NCBI RefSeq assembly: GCF_015595035.1 | Contig: NZ_JADNRN010000001.1 | Coordinates: 620,001-684,000, forward strand | Direction: 5' to 3' | DNA length: 64,000 nt | DNA from: Marinibium conchae | GTDB lineage: Bacteria > Pseudomonadota > Gammaproteobacteria > Enterobacterales > Alteromonadaceae | In this document: positions 1 through 8,230 of the stretch, in pieces | How the letters are laid out: the number at the start of each line of letters is the position of its first letter | How positions within the stretch are numbered: the stretch's first letter is position 1 | Notes under the pieces: generated by a model | Told to the model about the DNA's origin: nothing | What the model saw: only the letters and a program-made list of their open reading frames with translations | The model's database searches: none | Program-made: the position numbers and the translations under genes

Positions 1-606
1 TTTATCATTCACCTGCTTAAAGTTATCGAGGTCAAGTACTAACAATCCAAAGCTTTGTTTGTTCCGCAGACTGATACTCATGAGCTTTTGTAATGAATCG
101 TTGAAGTGGGAACGGTTATATAGTCCAGTTAACATGTCTTTTGTGGCTAATTGACGAATTCGGTAATACTCCAAAGCATGCTTTAAACCCATTGCATAGA
201 TTGCGTGTACTTCAGACAATAGTTTGCGCTGAACTGGCGTCAATACCTTGTCAAATACATATGCGAGTTGTGCATGCTGAGGAGCACCGAAAGGTTGGCC
301 ATAATCTAGGGATATTTTCAAACTGCGGCCGCTGCGTTCTTCAGTACCGAAGGCAAGAGTTTGGTTTGCAAAATTAATTTTGATCGCGCTACAAGGTAGC
401 TTACTTGTAAGAAGTGCAAAATAAGCACTTGCTAATTCATGCAGATCAATCGATTGCATCATCGATTTCATAATATTTGAAGATTCAGTGCTTGTTAACA
501 TAGTACCAAGTGTCTCGTCTTGATAGTCGAAGCCCTGAATAACTCGGGACTCAACTAGTGAACTTTCCTTAGTGCTCTCAGTTTCATTTACGGCAAGGAT
601 GTCCAT
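1..606 (-). CDS. GGDEF-domain protein (probable diguanylate cyclase), 5' part only
   Basis: The minus strand encodes 202 residues with no stop before the window edge; the C-terminus lies outside. The ATG at 606-604 has a GGAG ribosome site about nine bases upstream. The first ~165 residues match no domain I recognise and may be a sensory or dimerisation region. After that come the N-terminal hallmarks of a GGDEF domain: a DMLTGLYNR stretch and, close to the edge, LDLDNFKQVND, which supplies the metal-binding Asp of the fold. The GGDEF active-site loop itself is outside the window, so whether the enzyme makes c-di-GMP or is degenerate cannot be judged. There is no signal peptide or membrane segment in the visible part, so it is probably cytoplasmic. 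Confidence 0.85.
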   Translation of the reverse strand, partial: MDILAVNETESTKESSLVESRVIQGFDYQDETLGTMLTSTESSNIMKSMMQSIDLHELASAYFALLTSKLPCSAIKINFANQTLAFGTEERSGRSLKISLDYGQPFGAPQHAQLAYVFDKVLTPVQRKLLSEVHAIYAMGLKHALEYYRIRQLATKDMLTGLYNRSHFNDSLQKLMSISLRNKQSFGLLVLDLDNFKQVNDK

Positions 607-914
607 TGACTACTCCAATAACATTACGATAAAAATACAAGTGAGCGATTTACGCTGATGTACAAGGCTCACTATTTAGCGCGCTAACGAGACTTTTGAC
701 GATAATGACAAGTAATTGACAGTTTCATTGATATAGATTGTGTATATAAACACCAATTTGTGCGAATATCGCACTATCAGCGCATACACTCTCAATAAGT
801 TGTCGAATTATCTTGTTTTTATCTTACTGCTTTAGTCTAGTTTTTACCCTTGTAGTACTCCTAAGCAAAAGCTGTGCCTGTTTTTTCCAGACACATTTAT
901 CAGAGGAATAGAAC
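607..914. other. Intergenic region between divergent GGDEF and antiporter genes
   Basis: This region holds no convincing gene. It must carry both divergent promoters. A TTGACA hexamer at 716-721 on the plus strand has no good -10 at 17 bases, although TATATA occurs at 743-748, so I do not call a promoter. A perfect operator-like inverted repeat lies at 760-774 and is listed separately. The antiporter ribosome site (AGAGGA, 902-907) ends the region. Confidence 0.5.
760..774. repeat. 15-bp perfect inverted repeat, possible operator
   Basis: GTGCGA-ATA-TCGCAC is a perfect 6-3-6 palindrome in the divergent promoter region between the GGDEF gene and the antiporter gene. Its size and position suit a dimeric regulator site, but I do not recognise the family. 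Confidence 0.35.
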
Positions 915-2888
915 GTGGATGCTAATTTTGTCAATGTGATTACATTGATGACTCTGTCGGTTATTTTAGTTTGGGCTTTTAAGCGGGTTAACTTGCCGGC
1001 CATACTTGCCTATCTTGCCGTTGGCCTAATAGCTGGCCCTCAAATATTGTCGCTTTATACTGACCCAGAACAAATGCACTTATTAGCAGAAGTCGGTATT
1101 GTTTTTTTGCTCTTTTCCTTAGGTTTAGAGTTTTCCCTACCCAAACTCATGGCGATGCGAAATCTCGTATTTGGAGTAGGTTTTGCGCAGATGCTTTTCA
1201 CGACCCTTATTTTTGCCTCTATTGCCTACTTGTTCGATATTAGTCTTGGTACCTCTATCATCATTGGTGGCATGCTGGCTTTGTCGTCAACGGCTATCGT
1301 CATTAAGCAGATTGACGAAGCAGGTCATCTCAATACGCCTCGCTCACAAATGGCAGTGAGCATTCTGCTATTTCAAGATCTCGCTGTTGTACCATTTTTG
1401 ATTGTGATCCCTTTGTTGGCCGAAAGCGCAGAGCAAAGTATTGGCACTGCGATGCTTTTTGCCCTGTTTAAAGGTGTTGTTGTGGTAGTGTTATTGTTGT
1501 CGATGGGTCGTTGGTTGCTTCCTAAAATCTTCAATGAGGTGGCGCGCACTCGCACCGATGAACTTTTTGTATTAACCACAATTTTGGTAGCCCTGCTAGC
1601 TGCCGGAACCACTTATGCTTTCGGTTTGTCGATGGCACTAGGTGCCTTTCTTGCTGGAATGATGTTGAGCGAATCACAGTATCGCCATCAGCTAGAATCA
1701 GATATTCGTCCTTTTCGAGATATTCTAATGGGCTTGTTCTTCATTACCGTGGGTATGAAACTTGAGTTGGATGTTTTTTTTGGTGAATTGCATTGGGTTG
1801 TTTTAGGGGTGGCGGTACTTGTCCTGATAAAAACAGCTGTCGTGAGTTTTAGTGCATGGCTATTAAAACGAAACACACAAGACGGATGGGCTGCGGGAAT
1901 TAAGCTTGCGCAAATGGGAGAGTTTAGTTTTGTTATTGCCGCCTTAGCCGCTCAAAATGAACTTATCAGTGCCCAACACAGCTCGATGTTGATCAGTGTC
2001 GGCCTACTCAGCATGGCCTTAACCCCGTGGTTGATAACACACAGTGCTAGCATAGCGAAACGTATCGCACCAAACAAAGCACTTGAAGATATCGACCTGC
2101 TAGCCCCGCAGCATGAGCGCCAGGAACTATCGAATCATGTGCTTATTTTAGGTTTTGGGCGAGTAGGTCAGTCAGTTGCCCGAATGTTGAAGCTTGAGGG
2201 GATCAAGTATCTTGCTGTTGATATCGACCCTATTCGTGTTCAAGAAGCACGGCTGGCGGGTGAAAATATCATGTATGGGGATTCTAGCCAACGAGACCTG
2301 TTGAAGTCTGCCGGAATACTGCACGCGCAACTAGCACTGATTACTTTTGACCATCACGATAAGGCGTTAAGGGTAGTCAACACCATCAATGGTATTAAAA
2401 AGGCTTTGCCGGTGGTTGTTAGAACGCGAAAAGACTATCAATCTGATGATTTTTACGCAGCGGGTGCAAGTCAGGTGGTACCCGAAATACAAGAAGGCAG
2501 TTTGATGTTGGTATCGCAGGTGCTTCATAGTGCTGGGGTGCCGATGTCTCGTATTCTAAAACGTGTTAGAAATGAGCGTAAGAAAGGCTATAAACACATG
2601 CACGGTTTTTATCCAGGTGAAACAACTGAAATCACTTACGGCACGAAGGACAAGTTAGAGTTTATGCATGCGGTGCTGATCAGTGCCGAAGCTTTTGCGG
2701 TAAACAAGACTTTGGCCGAGCTTGATATTAAAAGGCGAAGAGTCACGGTAAATGGGCTTAGACGAGAACAGGTAGAAATAGAATACCCAGATGCCGATAC
2801 ACGCTTGCAGGCGAATGATGTTCTTGTCATTTCTGGAAAGCCCAGACGTGTTGAGCGTATAGAGAACTTTTTGCTTTATGGAAATTAG
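915..2888 (+). CDS. CPA2-family monovalent cation:proton antiporter (KefB-like) with RCK domains
   Basis: 657 residues from a GTG start, with AGAGGA eight bases upstream. Residues ~5-385 are a chain of hydrophobic segments typical of the Na+/H+ exchanger (CPA2) fold, with an FLLFSLGLEF stretch and an FQDLAVVP motif as in Kef transporters. Residues ~405-525 form a TrkA-N/RCK domain with a Rossmann signature (GFGRVG at ~413-418, followed by an acidic residue at the end of the second strand), so NAD(H)-type ligand gating is likely. The last ~75 residues look like an RCK_C domain, which classical glutathione-gated KefB/KefC lack, so a K+/H+ or Na+/H+ antiporter of the broader family is a safer name. 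It acts in the inner membrane in ion and pH homeostasis. The ylqF gene follows 59 bases downstream. Confidence 0.9.
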   Translation: MDANFVNVITLMTLSVILVWAFKRVNLPAILAYLAVGLIAGPQILSLYTDPEQMHLLAEVGIVFLLFSLGLEFSLPKLMAMRNLVFGVGFAQMLFTTLIFASIAYLFDISLGTSIIIGGMLALSSTAIVIKQIDEAGHLNTPRSQMAVSILLFQDLAVVPFLIVIPLLAESAEQSIGTAMLFALFKGVVVVVLLLSMGRWLLPKIFNEVARTRTDELFVLTTILVALLAAGTTYAFGLSMALGAFLAGMMLSESQYRHQLESDIRPFRDILMGLFFITVGMKLELDVFFGELHWVVLGVAVLVLIKTAVVSFSAWLLKRNTQDGWAAGIKLAQMGEFSFVIAALAAQNELISAQHSSMLISVGLLSMALTPWLITHSASIAKRIAPNKALEDIDLLAPQHERQELSNHVLILGFGRVGQSVARMLKLEGIKYLAVDIDPIRVQEARLAGENIMYGDSSQRDLLKSAGILHAQLALITFDHHDKALRVVNTINGIKKALPVVVRTRKDYQSDDFYAAGASQVVPEIQEGSLMLVSQVLHSAGVPMSRILKRVRNERKKGYKHMHGFYPGETTEITYGTKDKLEFMHAVLISAEAFAVNKTLAELDIKRRRVTVNGLRREQVEIEYPDADTRLQANDVLVISGKPRRVERIENFLLYGN

Positions 2889-2947
2889 TCTAATTTTTTA
2901 GGTGAAATACAGTAAACTAGGCTAAAAATATAGTACGAAGGCACACA

Positions 2948-3946
2948 ATGGCAGTTCATTGGTTTCCAGGGCACATGCACAAAGCCCTAAAAGAGATAAA
3001 AGAGGCGTTGAGTCAGGTTGATATTCTGATAGAGGTACTCGATGCTCGCATTCCCTATTCAAGTGAAAACCCCGAAATAGCTAAAATACGCGGTGATAAG
3101 CCGGTGTTGAAAATACTGAATAAAGCCGACTTAGCTGATCCAGTCATTACCGCAAGGTGGCAAGAACACCTTGAATCTGAGCGAGGCGTTAAAACTTTTA
3201 CCACTTCCACTACGAACACGGCTAAAAGTAAACAAATTATCGAATTGATCCGAAAAATTTGTGCACAAAAAGACGCTTCTGTAAAAACCGTTAACGCAAT
3301 GATCATGGGTATTCCCAATGTGGGTAAATCAACCCTCATTAATATTTTGGCAGACCGAACTATCGCTAAAACAGGCAATGAGCCAGCCGTAACAAAAAGC
3401 CAACAACGCATAAATTTAGGCAGCGGTATTGTTTTGTATGATACTCCCGGAGTACTTTGGCCCAAACTAGAAAACCCCAACACGGGCTATCGGCTAGCGG
3501 CCTCTGGGGCGGTTAAAGACACTGCTATGGAGTATGATGATGTAGGCTTTTACGCTGCTGACTACTTAATTAAAGCATATCCAGAGCTTATGCAAGAGCG
3601 CTTTAAGCTAGATCACTTACCTGATACTGAGCTCGCATTTTTAGAGGCCGCAGCGCTTTCTCGCGGGGCTAAAATGGCCGGTGGTAGAGTTAACTTACAC
3701 AAAATTTGTGAAGTACTAATAAATGAACTGCGTTCGGGAAAATTAGGGCAAATTACCTTAGAAACTCCCGAGATGTTAATTGTTGAAAAACGTGAAATGG
3801 CTGAGGTAGCAGCCAAAAAGATCGCAGATAAAGAAAAACGTAAAGAACGATTCAAAGAAGGTTCGTTAACCCCAGATAAAAAAGATCGAAAAGAGCAACG
3901 AACAGAAAAGAGAATGGCAAATAAAGCCCGCCGGAATAAGCGCTAA
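2948..3946 (+). CDS. ylqF: Ribosome biogenesis GTPase YlqF/RbgA
   Basis: 332-residue circularly permuted GTPase. The N-terminus HWFPGHMHKAL is the family signature. The G4 motif NKAD (58-61) precedes the G1 P-loop GIPNVGKST (121-129) and the G3 motif DTPG (165-168), which is the permuted order that defines YlqF/YawG-type GTPases. The last ~60 residues are rich in Lys and Arg and probably bind rRNA. Relatives act late in 50S subunit assembly in the cytoplasm. The gene sits 59 bases after the antiporter on the same strand; co-transcription is possible but nothing in the functions requires it. Confidence 0.93.
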   Translation: MAVHWFPGHMHKALKEIKEALSQVDILIEVLDARIPYSSENPEIAKIRGDKPVLKILNKADLADPVITARWQEHLESERGVKTFTTSTTNTAKSKQIIELIRKICAQKDASVKTVNAMIMGIPNVGKSTLINILADRTIAKTGNEPAVTKSQQRINLGSGIVLYDTPGVLWPKLENPNTGYRLAASGAVKDTAMEYDDVGFYAADYLIKAYPELMQERFKLDHLPDTELAFLEAAALSRGAKMAGGRVNLHKICEVLINELRSGKLGQITLETPEMLIVEKREMAEVAAKKIADKEKRKERFKEGSLTPDKKDRKEQRTEKRMANKARRNKR

Positions 3947-3981
3947 ATCAGCGAGCATGTTAACTTAGCAGCGCTAAAAGG

Positions 3982-4911
3982 CTATATAAGCCCTTTAGCC
4001 TCGAGATAATCCAAGGCACCACTTATCGCAGCAACTTGCGCTTGTGTGCAAATGGCATCGCTGGCATTTGGGCTATCGGGATAAACCTCAGTTGTGCTTA
4101 CATATTCAGCATTGGTGAAACCACCGCACAGGTAGAGAGATTTTTTGTCGTAGTTGATCACGCCGCGTTGCTCGCATCGGGCTCCAATGATTTTACCATC
4201 GGGATCCGCTTCGGCTATGTGGGTAACTTTCTCAACAGCTTGAATGATGGCTCGCTGAAATTCAGCTTGCGGCCTAGCCGTGTCCCCAACCGTATAGAAA
4301 CCGTCGGGAATATCCCAAACTTTTTGTTCAATTGCATCACGAGCACTCAGCGCTGGGCGAAATTCTGAGTTGTCTGTGTCTGTTGTTTCATGTAAATCGA
4401 TATGCATTAAAAACTCAACACCTAAGGAAGCAACAAAGGCCATTGCTTGATTAGCCTCTTGGCTTGGTCCCGTTAACTTGAATGAGCGATTTGGGTCAAT
4501 TGCGTCAGGATTCCACCGGTTAATAGTTTCGTAAGCCCATGGACTGATGCAGGGAAGTATAAAAATATTAGCATTATCTTGATATTTGCTTGCAGCGCTC
4601 TTGGCAAATTCAATCGCGCCTTGTACGCCGCTAGTTTCATAACCGTGAACACCGCCTGTAACAAGTACGTTTGGTAAACGCTTATCCTGGTTTCCTATCT
4701 TGATACAGTAGAGGGGATAGGTGGTACTAAGTTGCGAGTACGATAACTCACCATATTGGATAACTTCATGGTGGAGTTGCTTTAGCTTACTCTCTACTTC
4801 CAGGGCGTAACTGCGCTTGACAACTTGGCGAGTAAACCATTGTTGTTTTTCATCGTCGCCCCAAGGTTTACCGGCGACACCAATTGGATATTGCTTATAA
4901 GAGCTGGTCAT
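3982..4911 (-). CDS. M14-family succinylglutamate desuccinylase/aspartoacylase-like zinc hydrolase
   Basis: 309 residues of the AstE/AspA branch of zinc carboxypeptidases. The zinc ligands are visible as His89 and Glu92 in GGVHGYE and His174 in HIDLHET. A DPNRSF motif (140-145) matches the substrate carboxylate-binding Asn-Arg of M14 enzymes, and a Glu in STTEVYP near the C-terminus fits the general base. There is no signal peptide, so it should act in the cytoplasm on a small N-acyl amino acid or a C-terminal residue; the substrate cannot be read from sequence. Its ATG immediately follows the TAA of the PspB-like gene with no gap, so the two are almost certainly translated from one mRNA. Confidence 0.85.
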   Translation of the reverse strand: MTSSYKQYPIGVAGKPWGDDEKQQWFTRQVVKRSYALEVESKLKQLHHEVIQYGELSYSQLSTTYPLYCIKIGNQDKRLPNVLVTGGVHGYETSGVQGAIEFAKSAASKYQDNANIFILPCISPWAYETINRWNPDAIDPNRSFKLTGPSQEANQAMAFVASLGVEFLMHIDLHETTDTDNSEFRPALSARDAIEQKVWDIPDGFYTVGDTARPQAEFQRAIIQAVEKVTHIAEADPDGKIIGARCEQRGVINYDKKSLYLCGGFTNAEYVSTTEVYPDSPNASDAICTQAQVAAISGALDYLEAKGLI

Positions 4912-5154
4912 TTATGCTGCAGGTTCCCTTCGAAGGTTTTCAAATTCTTTATTAAGAGAGTATTTTTCATCGGTTACGATTCTCTCAAGTGTCTGTATGC
5001 GCTCGTTCATCTCTTTGATTTGAAGAAGAAGTGCTTCTTTGTCCTCGTTCGCAAAATTATCCGATTTTTTGCGCTTGTTGCGGGCAAGGGTATCGATAAT
5101 CTTAGTAATACCGCCTACACAAATAGCGACAATTATAATAGCTGTTAAGTTCAT
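4912..5154 (-). CDS. PspB-like small membrane protein
   Basis: 80 residues: one N-terminal transmembrane helix (~4-22), a short basic stretch (ARNKRKK), then an amphipathic coiled-coil-forming helix (~38-70) with an ERIQTLERIV segment very like that of phage shock protein B. This helix-plus-coiled-coil plan is that of PspB, which helps relay envelope stress to PspA. No pspA, pspC or pspF lies nearby. Instead the gene is fused transcriptionally to the M14 hydrolase, its stop abutting that start. A GGAGAG ribosome site lies just upstream of the ATG. Assignment as a PspB relative rests on the architecture and the C-terminal helix. Confidence 0.65.
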   Translation of the reverse strand: MNLTAIIIVAICVGGITKIIDTLARNKRKKSDNFANEDKEALLLQIKEMNERIQTLERIVTDEKYSLNKEFENLRREPAA

Positions 5155-5509
5155 ACGTCTCTCCTATTGATATAAAACTAACATCGTAAAACCTAGCTTA
5201 CAATGATTTGTTAAATGTGAGGATTTACAATAAAGGTTATATTTTACTAGTTAGCGCAAAAGTAGCATGTGCCAATAGTCATTAAAATATGGAAAAAATG
5301 TTTTTCCTGCACTCGTAATAAAAGAATTAGCAAAAAAGCTGCCATAAAATATCCCTATTAAAAACAATGCTTTATGTTTTCTGCTGAATATCGACGAGGC
5401 CATTGTTCGTTATTTTGACCAAAAAGTTGTGCAATTAATTACATGGTTATTGCTTTGAACCTTCATTATACTAAGGGTGATACCAACATGGCTTTGCGAG
5501 GAATATACT
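5155..5509. other. Intergenic region between PspB-like gene and tadA
   Basis: This stretch has no gene I can support. It contains the divergent start signals of the PspB-like gene (minus) and tadA (plus), and a GGAAAAA-ATG-TTTTTCC inverted repeat at 5291-5307 without a T-run. It is AT-rich throughout. Confidence 0.4.
5444..5472 (+). promoter_or_regulatory. Possible sigma-70 promoter of tadA
   Basis: A TATACT -10 box at 5467-5472 has a weak -35 (TGGTTA, 5444-5449) at 17 bases. Transcription would start near 5479, inside or after the upstream GTG at 5477, which favours the GTG at 5510 as the real tadA start. Confidence 0.35.
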
Positions 5510-6034
5510 GTGGGTAGCCAAGACGAACTGTTTATGCATAGAGCGCTAGCACTTGCAGAGAAGGCGGAAGCCATCGGTGAGGTGCCTGTTGGGGCTGTGG
5601 TCGTTATCGACGGCACCATAATTGGTGAAGGTTACAATCAGCCTATAACACTTCACGACCCTAGTGCTCATGCTGAATTAATAGCACTTAAAGAAGCAGC
5701 GAAAAACATTCAAAACTATCGGGTTACTGACGCAACTGTTTACGTTACCTTAGAGCCATGCCCTATGTGTGCAGGAGCGATGTTGCATGGCCGAGTGAAG
5801 CGGATCGTATTTGGCGCATTCGATGAAAAAACAGGCGCATTAGGAAGTGTGATGGACTTGGTAAATCATGACTATGCTAACCATCAGATTGAGGTTGATG
5901 GTGGCTGTCTAAAGAATGAATGTGCCTCTCAAATATCGGCGTTTTTCAAGAAAAGACGACAACAAAAAAAGACTGAAAAGCGAATTAAACAGCAAAGCAA
6001 GGTTGCAGGGTCGAGCGATAAGATTGTGTCCTAA
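5510..6034 (+). CDS. tadA: tRNA-specific adenosine deaminase TadA
   Basis: 174 residues from the GTG at 5510, chosen because GCGAGGA lies seven bases upstream and the protein then begins like other TadA proteins; an in-frame GTG at 5477 has no ribosome site. The zinc and catalytic residues are intact: His54-Ala-Glu56 (HAE) and Pro-Cys84-x-x-Cys87 (PCPMC). The enzyme deaminates adenosine 34 of tRNA-Arg(ACG) to inosine and is normally essential. The C-terminal ~25 residues are a Lys/Arg/Gln-rich tail. Its position next to mltF and purL matches the order known in enterobacteria and other gammaproteobacteria. Confidence 0.95.
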   Translation: MGSQDELFMHRALALAEKAEAIGEVPVGAVVVIDGTIIGEGYNQPITLHDPSAHAELIALKEAAKNIQNYRVTDATVYVTLEPCPMCAGAMLHGRVKRIVFGAFDEKTGALGSVMDLVNHDYANHQIEVDGGCLKNECASQISAFFKKRRQQKKTEKRIKQQSKVAGSSDKIVS

Positions 6035-6195
6035 CAGGCTTGCTGAAAATCGCCACTAGATTCTTCGTTTAGGCAAGCTGCAGCGAATTGTTTACGTCTT
6101 TGAAGTACTCGTTGATGTACCTTCTTCAGCAATGTTCTGCGTTGGTTGTTGGCGCGTAATCTGCGCGCTGCGCTAAAAGTATTAGTCTTTCTCAT
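6031..6195 (-). CDS. Small basic hypothetical protein (54 residues)
   Basis: An open frame from ATG (6195-6193) to TAG (6033-6031) encodes 54 residues, overlapping the tadA stop tail-to-tail by four bases. The first two thirds are strongly basic (repeated Arg/Lys, e.g. AARRLRANNQRR) and predicted helical; the tail is acidic (NEESSGDF). An AGAGAG stretch lies upstream of the ATG. The size and charge resemble ribosome-associated or nucleic-acid-binding small proteins, but I recognise no family. It has no signal peptide or membrane helix. It could be chance, although the intergenic space and ribosome-like site favour a real gene. Confidence 0.5.
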   Translation of the reverse strand: MRKTNTFSAARRLRANNQRRTLLKKVHQRVLQRRKQFAAACLNEESSGDFQQAC

Positions 6196-6317
6196 TTGTT
6201 CTCTCTTTGATTCACTTACATTAAAAATATTTTACAGTTTGTTGCTTGTAAGAACGTTTGCTTGTGAAATTCGTTCAATTTCCAACATCTTTCAAGCTCG
6301 ATAACTGTTAATGAAAA

Positions 6318-6355
6318 TTGACAACTGCTTGTCTTTTACAAGAGCTAGTTGTCAA
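6318..6355. repeat. Interrupted inverted repeat between the small basic gene and mltF
   Basis: TTGACAACT at 6318-6326 is the exact complement of AGTTGTCAA at 6347-6355, with an inner TTGT/ACAA pair at 6329-6332 and 6338-6341. It could be an operator or a hairpin. No T-run follows, so it is not a standard intrinsic terminator. Confidence 0.4.
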
Positions 6356-6456
6356 GGGTGTAAGCAAAAATTAGACCATCAAAGTGACGGTTTGATGAAT
6401 GGTTTATCTCATTTTCATGACGTGATTGTTACGCCTAGGTTACAAGCCTGAACTTG

Positions 6457-8067
6457 TTAATTCGGCTTATCGCTCTCGGCAGGCGTTGTTACTGGGCTGC
6501 CAGTTTCTGAGTTGTTAGTTTCCGAGTTGTTTGTCTCAGTGGCACCCGCTTCGGAGTTTACTGCTTCAGACTCCTCAATGGCCGGAAGCTCTGTTTGCTC
6601 TTCCAACCATACAAGGGTGTCATAATAACGGCGTATGTTGTCAACATAATTAACGGCTTCGTCACCACGAGCGTAGCCATATCGTGTATTTTTGTAGAAT
6701 TTTTTCTGGCGCAGCAGTGGAAGATGCTTTTTCACGTCGACCCACAAGTCTGGGTTATAGCCCTGGCGCTCAGTAATTTTTCGAGCGTCCTCTAAATGAC
6801 CTAAGCCAACATTATATGCTGCCATCGCCATCCATAGTCTGTCAGGAGACTGAATTCGCTCCGGAATTCTACGTAATAAACTTGAGTAATAGCGTGAGCC
6901 GCCGCTGATACTTTGTTCTGGATCGAGTCGCGATGTTACTTTCATATCTTTAGCCGTCGCGAGAGTAAGCATCATCATGCCGCGCACCCCAGTTGCCGAT
7001 TTTGCTTTTGGATCCCAGTGGCTCTCTTGGTAACTCATCGCGGCAATTAAGCGCCAATCATTCTCGCCAGCATAGGCTTCGAAAAGTGGTCGGTAGGTGG
7101 GTAGCGTACTCTCAACTGCGCGCATGAATGCGCGAGTGTCAACGAAGTCAAATGATTGAACATGGCCAAAGTATTTGTCTTCTAGGGAGCTAAGCTTGCC
7201 ATTTGATTGAACAATGCCAAAGTACTCAATAAGTGCCGCTCTGAGAGAATCGTCGGTGTTTTTATTTAAAAGCCAGCCAATTTCCAAGGTGTCAGTAACT
7301 GAAAAGCCAATTCCTAAATTAGGGTAACGTCGGCGAGCAACAGCTAATATGTTTGAGTCGGATAAGGTGTAGTCGAGCTCGTCATTCGATACCATCTCAA
7401 GTAATTCTTCAATATCCTTCTCGGCGGTTTCTTGCCAGAAAGGTGCTTCATCATCTTCAATAAAGGCGGTAAGTGGTTCTCGGTATAGATCGTTGGCAAC
7501 GATGGTCAGCTCACCATCAAGTTGTTCGATGTCACGAGGCCGATTGGTTCCCTTTTTGTAAACCAACTCAAAATTAACTGATTGATAAGCAGGCCCGAAG
7601 CGATACGCTTCTTTACGTGCTTCTGTCATGGTGATATTCGCTGCAAGTAAATCAACTTGACGATTATCAAGCTGAGGGAGTAACTCTCTGTACGAATAAT
7701 AGGGATAAACTTCGAGGCGCACGCCTAAGTAGTCAGCAAAACCCTGAGCGAGTTCGTATTCAAAGCCCTCTGGGGACGTCGAACCATTGTAGTAAGTTGT
7801 TCTGCCATAGACTGACCCGACTTTTAACACACCAGACTGCAATATTTTACTCAATGAGGAGGAGTGTTGCGGCTGGCTACAGGAACTGAGTAGAAACAGA
7901 GAGCTTAGTAGAGCTGCAAAAACACACAAGCGCCTAACTTTTTGAAAAAGCGCTCGCACTAGCCTATGTTCTTGCATGCAAAGCGGCATAGCTCTATATA
8001 TAGCTCTGTATTTTGTGGCATTCGAATATCTCATGACCTTCATTGTGACGAAATTTAGTGCTGGCAT
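6457..8067 (-). CDS. mltF: Membrane-bound lytic murein transglycosylase MltF
   Basis: Up to 536 residues. An N-terminal signal ending in the lipobox LLSSC marks a lipoprotein. Next is a family-3 solute-binding-protein-like domain (~70-300) and then a lysozyme-like SLT domain whose catalytic Glu348 sits in SYQESHWDP, followed by the MAAYNVGLGH motif. This two-domain plan is specific to MltF, which cleaves peptidoglycan glycan strands with formation of 1,6-anhydro ends; in relatives the binding-protein domain regulates activity. The start is uncertain: ATGs at 8067, 7989 and 7977 are in frame, none has a strong ribosome site, and those at 7989 or 7977 give a more normal signal peptide. The tail is rich in Glu, Thr and Ser repeats (TNNSE). 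It is divergent from purL. Confidence 0.92.
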   Translation of the reverse strand: MPALNFVTMKVMRYSNATKYRAIYRAMPLCMQEHRLVRALFQKVRRLCVFAALLSSLFLLSSCSQPQHSSSLSKILQSGVLKVGSVYGRTTYYNGSTSPEGFEYELAQGFADYLGVRLEVYPYYSYRELLPQLDNRQVDLLAANITMTEARKEAYRFGPAYQSVNFELVYKKGTNRPRDIEQLDGELTIVANDLYREPLTAFIEDDEAPFWQETAEKDIEELLEMVSNDELDYTLSDSNILAVARRRYPNLGIGFSVTDTLEIGWLLNKNTDDSLRAALIEYFGIVQSNGKLSSLEDKYFGHVQSFDFVDTRAFMRAVESTLPTYRPLFEAYAGENDWRLIAAMSYQESHWDPKAKSATGVRGMMMLTLATAKDMKVTSRLDPEQSISGGSRYYSSLLRRIPERIQSPDRLWMAMAAYNVGLGHLEDARKITERQGYNPDLWVDVKKHLPLLRQKKFYKNTRYGYARGDEAVNYVDNIRRYYDTLVWLEEQTELPAIEESEAVNSEAGATETNNSETNNSETGSPVTTPAESDKPN

Positions 8068-8121
8068 CTATAGGCAGTACAAAATAAATATTAAAAAGCG
8101 AAAAATAGAAAGCCTCTATCA

Positions 8122-8151
8122 CTTATAAAGTGCTCATTTTTCATCTATAAT
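8122..8151 (+). promoter_or_regulatory. Possible promoter of purL
   Basis: TATAAT at 8146-8151 is a perfect -10 box; the -35 (around 8122-8128) is poor. It lies 80 bases before the purL ATG. I see no clear PurR-type operator beside it. Confidence 0.35.
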
Positions 8152-8230
8152 CTTGCGCCAATTGATAGGCTTTGAATTGCCTGAAATCTCAAGTATCTCT
8201 ACTTGCAACCTACTGATTGGTATCCACTAT

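Noticed and set aside
5291-5307. GGAAAAA/TTTTTCC inverted repeat as a terminator
   Set aside because: AT-only stem core, no T-run, and it lies upstream of both adjacent genes.
8153-8230. Upstream extension of purL by 26 codons
   Set aside because: The extension has no PurL character; the ATG at 8231 gives the standard N-terminus, and a -10 box lies at 8146-8151, overlapping the extended start.
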